In this document: piece by piece, positions 16,509 through 23,262 of the stretch
Position numbering within the stretch: position 1 is the stretch's first letter
How the letters are laid out: every line of letters begins with the position of its first letter
Origin: Strigomonas culicis
Taxonomy: Eukaryota; Euglenozoa; Kinetoplastea; Trypanosomatida; Trypanosomatidae
NCBI GenBank assembly: GCA_000482145.1
Contig: AUXH01000292.1
Coordinates: 1-23,262 of the forward strand
Direction of reading: 5' to 3'
Length of the DNA: 23,262 nucleotides
Position numbers and translations under genes: made by a program
Notes under the pieces: generated by a model
The model's database searches: none
What the model was told of the DNA's origin: nothing
What the model saw: the letters and a program-made list of their open reading frames with translations, nothing else

Positions 16509-18457
16509 CAGAATAGTAATAATATGTATTTAAAGGATCCACGTACTGGAAGATGACAAATAATGAAAAAAAAATGTGTATTTACGTTTTATTGAAACAA
16601 AAAGAGAAAAACAAAGAGAGAAAAAACGAAGAAACGGGGAAACGAAAAGGATTCGTACGAAACGGTCAAAGAAGGAAAAAAGGGGGGAAAAGACATTGTT
16701 TTTACTTATTAAAATAACTATTATACAGAAAATAAAAGCTACAAATATTATTTAATTATCATTATTCTTATCACCAAAAGAAAAACCCAAAATGTCCATA
16801 AAGGTCTACAGGCAGAACGGCACTAAAAGACCAAAATCAAAGGAAAACATGTGAAAAAAAAAGTAAAATCTCTCACAACACACCGAACATATACGTTTCA
16901 TTTCTCCCTTTTGTTTTATCTCTTCTTGCTACTATGTTGTGTGCATTTTTTGAGTGTACATGTTTTTTAGTTGAAAGCTAAATACGTACACTGCTATATA
17001 TGATCGACTTGCTTCCTGTGTTTACCCTCCGAACAGTATTGAATAGTGAAGAAGAAAAGGGTCGAAAAAAAAAAAACAAAGAATGTGGTGGAACGTAATA
17101 GGGGGAAGCAAACTAAAGGTTTCTGTAATTGGTTATAGGGGAATTTTTTTTTGTAACTGTTCTATGACAGTAGGGGTGTGCTGGTGACAACCAGTAAGTA
17201 AGCTGTATACATGTAGTGAACCATTTATTGAGACGAGTTTTCAGGTTGTACGTCTTGACTTGTTTATTATCATTCGAAGCATTAAATTATTAATAGGTTC
17301 AACAGTAATTGTTGTTCGTTGGACGCATAAGCTCATTTGTCAAAAAAAAAAAACGCAGAAAATGAAAAGTAAAAGCTAAATAGTAGTGTTAAAATGTAAA
17401 ACGTTTTCATACGAATTCAATTATTTTTTGCATAGGAATTCTAACAACCCACAATTGCAACTAAAACCAATCACAATCATAACAGAGAAACGCAAAACTC
17501 ATACACTAATACACGCACATGTAATCATTGCACAATTGATGAAAAAAAAAATAAGAAAAAAAAGACAGCTGAAGGAAAGTATACAAAACAAACAAAACAG
17601 TCAAGAAGTAGAAGTAAAAAAAAGGAAAACGAAAATAATACAATAACAACAGAAAAAAAATGCTCAGGTATATATTTAAAGAAACAAGCAAATCTAGTTG
17701 AAAAAAAAAAAGCAACAGGAGCAAGCTCTTAACGAGGTAGTTGCCACTATGCTTGATACTGTTCATTGCTTAATGCATTGCATTAAAGACCAAATCGAGT
17801 TCATTCACTTTTTTTTTTCGTCGAGCTTTACTTATTTTTAGCCGTTATAATTTACTGGTTTATTATTCGGCGTCCACTGTTATTTACGTTTATTACAGAG
17901 GAATGGAATACACATACATAAGCAATATATACAACACTATAATATGCAAGCACAGACCAATACGCTGACGAGATGGAGAGAGGAAGAAAATAAAAACACC
18001 ACAGCACAATAAAACGCAAAGATGTATCGGCTGAATTATACGTCAAAAACACGAGCGAAACTACAAGACCTCACATTACTTATTAGTAGCATTATTTAAG
18101 TTCAAAACAGATATTTAAAAGAGAAAAATCAGGAGCGAAAAAAAACGAAAATATTACTTTTTTATGTTTTTTATTTAATCCGTTTAACATTACAATTTGT
18201 GAGTATAGCAATAAGAAAAAAAAACACAAAAGGCAACCGAAACTTCATAGAAATAAAATGGAAAAATCTCTTCCCAACTTTAGGCAGATGAAAGACGCCG
18301 ATCATACACGGATGACTAACCTGTCATTTGAGTACAATCCTTTTTCTTTCTTACTTTCCTTTTTTTTTCTTTGTTCGATGTCGAAATCATTATTATTTTC
18401 TTTTTTACCTGTTTTCCTCTTCGCTTTTTATTTTTGACTCCTATACATGACAATGAC

Positions 18458-18479
18458 ATATATATATATATATATATAT
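18458..18479. repeat. (AT)11 microsatellite
   Basis: Alternating AT in the long spacer downstream of the CCCH gene. Confidence 0.9.
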
Positions 18480-18872
18480 GCATTTATTTGTCGTCAAGTA
18501 GAACAAAGAAAAAAAAGAATACAGTCTTTTGATTATTGCTGACTGACAAATCGAATCAAATGTGAATTCTACAACTTGCAATTAAAAAAAAAGAGAAAAT
18601 ACCGAGCTTAGCGTTTGAAGAAAAAAAAACTTCATTCCCCTGACCTTTTGTTTGTGAGTATGTGCGTGAGAATTTGAATTATCATTACTGAAAATAATTA
18701 CGAATAGTTAAAGGTGTTCGACTATTTTGCGAGTCCGCTATGTGCAACCAAAAAATACCCCTTCCATCTCCAGTGAAGATGCAGAAAACACCAATACTGG
18801 AAGCATAAATGAAAACAGGTATGGAACAAAACAAAGATAACGAAGAAAAAGAGAATTAAAAAAAAGCGAAAC

Positions 18873-19592
18873 TTACTGAGGCCCTTGTAGAGAGTAGTAC
18901 ATTGCACCCGAAGCATTCTCTTGACGCACAGGCATGATCGGGCCTTGAGGCTGGGTGTAGAACTGGAGACTTTGATAGTTCGGACTGGTGCATTCCGTGC
19001 CCGAGGAAAACGAGGACATGGGGGGTGCTTGTATGTACTGGTATTGAAAGGGCTGCCAGGAGTTTCCGACCAGGGCGGGCGTGGGTATAACGTTCGGCAG
19101 CTGCGTGTTCACCGGGGACATGGGTAGAATGGAGACAAAGGGCACATCCCCACGGTTCGCCACCGGGGCCGGACGCTCGCTGCTAGCTGCTGGCGCCGCT
19201 GCGGCCGCGATGCGCATGTCCTTCTCGCTGACCGTCGCTGTGCCGGATATGTTACCGTCCTTGTCCAAGTACTCACTCGGCGGCGAGGCTATCTGCATGA
19301 AGTCCTGCGGGCGGTACAGCTCGGCGCCGGTCGCACGCAGCTGCGCGAGCTGCTCGGGGGTGCCGTGGAAGTAGGTGCACTTGTCCCGCAAGCAGACACC
19401 CTTCTGGAAGAAGGAGCACACATTACACGGAATCGCTCGGACCTCTCCGTTCTTGACGTGCATATACGGGCAGGTGGGCGACCTAGGGCAGAAGCCTTGC
19501 ATGAGGTAATCCTTACAGATGATGCCTTTGTTGCGCAGCATCTCGCACACCTGCTGACGACGCTGTTCAGCAGACCAACTTGGCGTTTGCAT
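18873..19592 (-). CDS. CCCH zinc-finger protein with two fingers, probable RNA-binding regulator
   Basis: 239 residues from ATG 19592-19590; the longer frame starts at GTG inside the pyrimidine tract. Finger 1 is C26-x8-C35-x5-C41-x3-H45 (CKDYLMQGFCPRSPTCPYMH), the classical RNA-binding spacing. Finger 2 is C59-x7-C67-x4-C72-x3-H76 (CSFFQKGVCLRDKCTYFH). The rest is probably disordered: an Ala-rich patch at about 129-135, then Pro/Gln/Tyr/Ser-rich sequence (QPFQYQYIQAPPMSSF). Kinetoplastids control expression mainly after transcription, and many such proteins bind 3' untranslated regions. The H-x-P-Y type motif used to recruit MKT1 was not seen. The gene is followed by the unusually long AT-rich gap. 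Which numbered ZC3H protein it matches is not known. Confidence 0.88.
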   Translation of the reverse strand: MQTPSWSAEQRRQQVCEMLRNKGIICKDYLMQGFCPRSPTCPYMHVKNGEVRAIPCNVCSFFQKGVCLRDKCTYFHGTPEQLAQLRATGAELYRPQDFMQIASPPSEYLDKDGNISGTATVSEKDMRIAAAAAPAASSERPAPVANRGDVPFVSILPMSPVNTQLPNVIPTPALVGNSWQPFQYQYIQAPPMSSFSSGTECTSPNYQSLQFYTQPQGPIMPVRQENASGAMYYSLQGPQ

Positions 19593-19627
19593 ACTGTTTG
19601 TTCTGGTATAAAAGATGTGTAAAACAA

Positions 19628-19652
19628 CTACACAAAAAAAAGAAGAAGAAAA
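19628..19652 (-). promoter_or_regulatory. Spliced-leader trans-splice acceptor for the CCCH gene
   Basis: The sense strand reads TTTTTCTTCTTCTTTTTTTT then GTGTAG, with the AG at 19629-19628. A second AG (ACCAG, near 19603) is possible. Both lie shortly before the ATG at 19592. Confidence 0.7.
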
Positions 19653-19718
19653 ATACACGCTATTAGAAACTGCACAAGCACACTAGATAGCAAAATACCA
19701 CTGAAAAAAAAGAAAAGG

Positions 19719-19738
19719 AATAATAATAATAATAATAA
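19719..19738. repeat. AAT microsatellite
   Basis: Six to seven AAT units on the plus strand, with a second short cluster near 19749. Confidence 0.85.
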
Positions 19739-20028
19739 AAAAAACAACAATAATAATGAAAAAAAAAACGTGAGAAAAAAAACTGAAATTAGGACTTTAA
19801 AGAAAGCAGAGAGTATCAGTGAAAGAAAGTACAGAGGAAGAATAAGATAAATGGAGAACAGTACACCACAGTAAATGCTTCATTATATCAGCTCTACTAC
19901 AGTAATGATGCATACAAGTGTGTATGGGCTTACAGCAACGACAAAACACACACACGCTTTTTTAGCTTTCTTTTTATAGAAAAAAGAAAAAGACAACCTT
20001 TAGTGATGAAAAGAGCAACTCATTGGCT

Positions 20029-21960
20029 TTATATCAGTGATATGTTATGTAAAATACAAGAGCTCAGTGTGAAAATAAAGGTGTTAGCAACGAGGCGATA
20101 CCCGTAGCCAGGGAACAGGGTTCGATAGCCGAACACAGGTGAGGCTTGAGGATAGTAAAGGCGTCTCATCAGTGACCTCAAATTAGCCGTGGCGAAGGGA
20201 TAAGTGAGCATGTCGACTCCCAGCGTGGCGAGGAAGGCGCCCACAAGCGCATCGAAGCGGCAGCGCGGCCAGTACGGCTTCTCCAGCAGGTCCTGGCGCG
20301 GCCGTAACACCGACGCGCGCGTGGGGATGATGAGAGAACCGATCGTTTCGTACCAGGCCAGCCAGTACCCTTGCAAAGGAAGCAGCATCGCAAAGGGAGA
20401 GAGCAAAAGGCTACCGCGGCACAACACTTTCCAAGGGACAGGGCCTGGACGACTCGGGCCGAAGTGGTAGCTGAGCACCCAGTGGTAAAACGGGGTTGAG
20501 CTGATGTGCGCACAGATCGCTGATCCACAAAAGACGCTTGCAATCGTGTAAAAGGGGTGACCAAATTCGGCCCACCGAGACACTTCCGTGCCGTGCCAAC
20601 GGCCCAGCACCATGTTGTCGGTGTCGGGTTTACTCGAAAGGGTCAGCAAAACACAAGCGAAAAAGGACTGCGCGAGCGAGAAGAAGAGCCCGCGAAGGAA
20701 CACCCCACACGCAAGCGACCACATCGTCCCGCGCACCAGGAAGAGACCCACTTGCTTCTCCAACTGCAGGAGGTGGAGCGGAGCGGTCGGAAGAGTGCAG
20801 AGGGAAAAGAGAATTCCACAGCCGAAGAGACGAAACCACAGATCTGTGGTGCTCGCCTCCCATGTCAGGGACTGGATCATCCATTTGGCGGGCAGCAAGG
20901 GGAGCTGCTCCATTGCGTCACGAAGGTGTCCTAGCGATGGAAGACCCACCTCCGTCCGCACCTCATTCAGGAAGCGCAATCGCGCATTCAGGGAGTAAAA
21001 ATCGGATGCGCCTTTGCCGAGTGTCGGCGCTGCTGCAGCTTCGCTGCCTTTCCAGTAGGCGTCAAGGTACGCAGGCTCCGCCTTGAGCACGGTCAGCGCC
21101 CCCAGATCGGTCAACGGATCAATGAAGTTAAAGCGCTCGTCGTCCAAAAGGTCAAAGGGGCGGTTTGAGGACGCAGGGAAGAAGCCAATCGTGAGACCCG
21201 ACCGCTGCCATAAGTTTGTGATGAGCTCAGAGCACACCATTCTCTTTGATTGATTCGCGCCGTCAATCCAGAAGTGACCTTTGGACCAGTCTACGCTGCG
21301 CGGATCATCCGCCACGGAGCGCGTCAGGTGTGAGAAGTAGGTGTCCAGCAAGAAGAGCTGCGCATAAGTGTAGGATTCCTTCAGCCTCGCCAACACATCA
21401 TCCACATCCGTCCTCTTTTTCAAGAGACGCTCCAAGGCCACCACTTCGTGCTGTAGCTTTATGATTTTCATCGCCGCATCCGCACGGTCCATCTTGTCGG
21501 GTGAGCTGAAAAGAGAAGGGATAATGTTTAACATGTTGTTCTCGTAAGGAATGTGGTACATCTCCTCCACATTCTCCAAAATACGGTGACGGATTTCCTC
21601 CTCTTTGTGCTTGCCATTCGCCCTCAGGGACCGCGTTGCGATTTCGTTTGAAGAGGAGTTCAGAATTCTCTTTTCCGCCGTGTACAGTGTTACACCTCGC
21701 ATGTTGGTCTCAAAGACATACGTGTCGGAAGGCGAGATCTCCTTGGCGCAATGCGCAGCATTTGGATACTTTTTGAAATCTTTCTTAGAGATTTTCAAAA
21801 GCAAACCAACGTGGTCGAAGCGGTTTTCCGTCTTAGTTAAAAGACAAAGGCCGAATCCAATGGGATCCTTCATGGCAAAGCATTTTCGATTCATAAAAAT
21901 GACATCACCGGAGGAAATGAGGCCTAGTTTTTTGTTCACATCCTCTGCTGCACTAGACAT
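20029..21960 (-). CDS. Permuted papain-like (NlpC/P60, YiiX-type) domain fused to a degenerate mitochondrial-carrier fold
   Basis: 643 residues from ATG 21960-21958. The first ~270 residues fit a permuted NlpC/P60 fold: SSGDVIFMNR (16-25), catalytic-type His50 in RFDHVGLLLK, a polar residue in YVFETNMRG (Glu84), and Cys243 in MVCSELITNLW. Such enzymes cleave amides or handle lipid or acyl substrates; here activity is inferred. From about 370 the protein has six or so hydrophobic segments over ~275 residues, the size of one SLC25 carrier. Three repeats can be made out, each with a Pro-rich turn and RG-type motif: VRGTMWSLACGVFLRG (409-424), VLCRGSLLLSPF (512-523) with WYE (536-538), and TYPFATANLR (586-595) with LFPGYGYRLVANTFIF (615-630). 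The canonical P-x-[DE]-x-x-[KR] acid residues are missing. It probably sits in a mitochondrial or other organelle membrane. Confidence 0.8.
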   Translation of the reverse strand: MSSAAEDVNKKLGLISSGDVIFMNRKCFAMKDPIGFGLCLLTKTENRFDHVGLLLKISKKDFKKYPNAAHCAKEISPSDTYVFETNMRGVTLYTAEKRILNSSSNEIATRSLRANGKHKEEEIRHRILENVEEMYHIPYENNMLNIIPSLFSSPDKMDRADAAMKIIKLQHEVVALERLLKKRTDVDDVLARLKESYTYAQLFLLDTYFSHLTRSVADDPRSVDWSKGHFWIDGANQSKRMVCSELITNLWQRSGLTIGFFPASSNRPFDLLDDERFNFIDPLTDLGALTVLKAEPAYLDAYWKGSEAAAAPTLGKGASDFYSLNARLRFLNEVRTEVGLPSLGHLRDAMEQLPLLPAKWMIQSLTWEASTTDLWFRLFGCGILFSLCTLPTAPLHLLQLEKQVGLFLVRGTMWSLACGVFLRGLFFSLAQSFFACVLLTLSSKPDTDNMVLGRWHGTEVSRWAEFGHPFYTIASVFCGSAICAHISSTPFYHWVLSYHFGPSRPGPVPWKVLCRGSLLLSPFAMLLPLQGYWLAWYETIGSLIIPTRASVLRPRQDLLEKPYWPRCRFDALVGAFLATLGVDMLTYPFATANLRSLMRRLYYPQASPVFGYRTLFPGYGYRLVANTFIFTLSSCILHNISLI

Positions 21961-22363
21961 ACCAAAAGACTAAGTCATAAGTATATTAAGAATAACAGAA
22001 CAATATAGTCGCCGTGATCGCAAAACAAAACAAAACGTAGAAGAAACAAGAGAGTATCCAAGTGCGTATTAGCTGATAAAGAAGAAGAACCACACCAATA
22101 ACAGAAACATAAAGTATAACCCGAGAAACCCATAAAAAAAAAAACTCCATAAAACGCTCATCAGAATGATAGTAAACATGGCGACATGCACTAAATGGAG
22201 CCCATACAAGTAAAACAGGATATCATTACATTAAACGATGATGCAATCATATTGAATTCCTTTAAACAACTGTAATGTCATTGGATTACGGAGAGTACAA
22301 GAAAAAAAAAAACATCTTACATCATACAGAGTTTTCAAAGTGTACCATTGGCATACAACTTCT
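21961..22363 (-). other. Intergenic spacer
   Basis: Contains a sense-strand T/C-rich stretch at about 22022-22052 and the first AG at 21971-21970 (GACTTAG). That would leave a leader of only 9 bases for the fusion gene. A runs at 22135-22144 and 22300-22310 follow. No gene was seen. Confidence 0.6.
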
Positions 22364-23262
22364 CTACATGGCAAACAGCCTGTCAAGCCAATATTGGCTG
22401 AAGAGCTTCTCAAACTTGTACGCGCCACGTGCCATCTTGCGCCTCACATCCCTCTTCCACGCGGTGAGCTGACTCTGTGTAATCGTGCTGTAGTCGTCTA
22501 CCACAATGACAGGCAAGTCGGCGAACAACTGCAGTACCGCGGACACATTCTGCGGCTGGGTCCGCATAAACACACGCGGGTGCTGCACAATCGGGATGCA
22601 GCCCATCAACAGCGCGTCCCACGTGCGATGACAGTCGTACCCCATTCCAATCGGCGAAACGACAAACGTAAAATGCGCAAGTGCTTTGTAGTACATTTCA
22701 AGCGACTTTGACTCAAATAAGTAACCGAGATTCGTCTGCATGGCTTGCCCCTGTGCTTGAAAGCGCTGCTTAAACACACTAAGACTGAACGCAACGAGCA
22801 TCTTATCCTCCCGCGCGGCGTGCCCAAACGTGAATTCCGCGAAGTGCTGGAAGAGAGTGTACAGCGGGACGTAGAGGGAGGCGACGCCATCGCTGCCTGT
22901 GCCCACGTAAAGAGGACGCGACCGCAGCTGCGTTGCAACAGCGGACGCGGCGCTCGCAGCGTCGCCGGTGGCAGCCGAGACGGGCCGCGCGTTCAGCTTC
23001 GGCACGAGCACGACCACCTCGCTCGGCGCGTGCTCCCTCAGCAAGGACGCGGCGCTTTGCCGCCGGCCCCTGCCGCGACCCACGCGGTCTGGCTCTTCCG
23101 CATCGAGACGCTCGCTCTCCGCCGGGTGGAGTGCATAGCGCTCCGCCGCGTCTAGTACGTACACGTCCGTGGTGTTGCGTAGCGTCGCCCGCATCTCCGT
23201 CGCGGTTTGAAACTGCACCTTAACCATCGCCCTCGCCACTGCGGAGCCTCCCTCCCTACGTC
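22364..23262 (-). CDS. GT47/exostosin-like glycosyltransferase, 5' end outside the window
   Basis: 298 codons are visible and the frame is still open at the window edge; the first ATG inside is at 23227, but the sequence before it stays open, so the gene probably starts to the right. The C-terminal part carries the exostosin-type signature: FVVSPIGMGYDCHRTWDALL then MGCIPIVQHP, and further on LPVIVVDDYSTIT. In this family that segment binds the nucleotide sugar. The rest resembles the tail of GT47-like proteins; sugar and linkage cannot be told. The 5' half of the visible part (about 22900-23200) is GC-rich and Arg/Ala/Glu-rich, probably a loop insertion. No anchor is visible in the part present. 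Confidence 0.75.
   Translation of the reverse strand, partial: RREGGSAVARAMVKVQFQTATEMRATLRNTTDVYVLDAAERYALHPAESERLDAEEPDRVGRGRGRRQSAASLLREHAPSEVVVLVPKLNARPVSAATGDAASAASAVATQLRSRPLYVGTGSDGVASLYVPLYTLFQHFAEFTFGHAAREDKMLVAFSLSVFKQRFQAQGQAMQTNLGYLFESKSLEMYYKALAHFTFVVSPIGMGYDCHRTWDALLMGCIPIVQHPRVFMRTQPQNVSAVLQLFADLPVIVVDDYSTITQSQLTAWKRDVRRKMARGAYKFEKLFSQYWLDRLFAM

Larger units (their letters stand above)
16033..18872 (-). other. 2.8 kb AT-rich gap without genes
   Basis: The longest gene-free stretch, six times the usual spacer. It is very AT-rich, with many plus-strand A runs that would be U runs in a minus-strand transcript, an AT run at 18458-18479 and an inverted repeat at 16486-16508. No frame on either strand has convincing coding composition; minus-strand frames at 17506-17766 and 17852-18052 are Phe/Leu/Ser translations of U-rich sequence. 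It may be a long regulatory 3' untranslated region of the CCCH gene, or intergenic. No tRNA or other known RNA gene was recognised. Confidence 0.6.
19593..20028 (-). other. Intergenic spacer with AAT repeat
   Basis: Holds the acceptor of the CCCH gene, AAT units at 19719-19738 with A-rich sequence around them, and the 3' flank of the fusion gene. No gene was seen. Confidence 0.65.

Noticed and set aside
16791..16853. Plus-strand 20-codon ATG frame in the 2.8 kb gap
   Set aside because: Too short and on the wrong strand, with Lys-rich composition from A-rich sequence.
17698..17847. Plus-strand 49-codon frame with a helical-looking stretch (ALNEVVATMLDTVHCLMHCI)
   Set aside because: It is on the strand opposite to all genes, the ATG is internal, and it ends in a T-run translation; likely chance.
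18280..18330. GATGAAAG as a C box of a snoRNA
   Set aside because: No matching D box CTGA at the right distance and no terminal stem were found.
20538..21086. Plus-strand frames of 125-182 codons antisense to the fusion gene
   Set aside because: Composition is that of a shadow (Arg, Ser, Thr, Glu rich) and the minus strand carries clear domains.

Overview
The window looks like nuclear DNA of a kinetoplastid flagellate, most probably a trypanosomatid; the genus cannot be fixed from the sequence alone. Every recognisable gene lies on the minus strand, has no intron, and is separated from its neighbour by roughly 400-550 AT-rich bases. Within most of these spacers, read on the minus strand, a polypyrimidine tract is followed by the first AG a short way before the start codon, which is the layout of spliced-leader trans-splicing in a polycistronic unit. 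Several proteins are recognisable eukaryotic housekeeping types. Start codons were chosen as the first ATG after the inferred acceptor, so several proteins are shorter than the longest open frame, which often begins at GTG or TTG.

Transcription order runs from the right edge to the left edge. A GT47/exostosin-like glycosyltransferase is cut by the right edge (22364-23262). A 643-residue protein follows, joining a permuted papain-like (NlpC/P60, YiiX-type) domain to a degenerate mitochondrial-carrier fold (20029-21960). Next are a two-finger CCCH protein (18873-19592), a gene-free AT-rich gap of 2.8 kb, the circularly permuted GTPase MTG1 (14680-16032), an unrecognised coiled-coil protein (13301-14224) and the tRNA m7G methyltransferase Trm8/METTL1 (12110-12871). 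A 1.4 kb interval holding two doubtful short frames comes next, then a 60-residue single-pass membrane protein (10496-10678). The run continues with ALG11 (8884-10257), a MYCBP/AMY-1 homologue (8107-8370), a DCAF7-type WD40 protein (6610-7662), an unrecognised 267-residue protein (5285-6088), LSM12 (4285-4860), a 364-residue possible thiol protease (2453-3547) and a single-pass membrane protein (640-1941). The 5' end of one more gene probably runs off the left edge (1-89).

The genes are functionally mixed, as is normal for kinetoplastid gene arrays: N-glycan assembly (ALG11), tRNA modification (Trm8), mitochondrial ribosome assembly (MTG1), post-transcriptional control (LSM12, CCCH protein), and probable flagellar or signalling scaffolds (MYCBP, DCAF7). 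No mobile element, rRNA, confident tRNA or CRISPR array was seen. The most unusual items are the protease-carrier fusion, the possible cellular protease with a Cys ... Asp-Ser-His layout, and the small or damaged frames in 10.5-11.7 kb.
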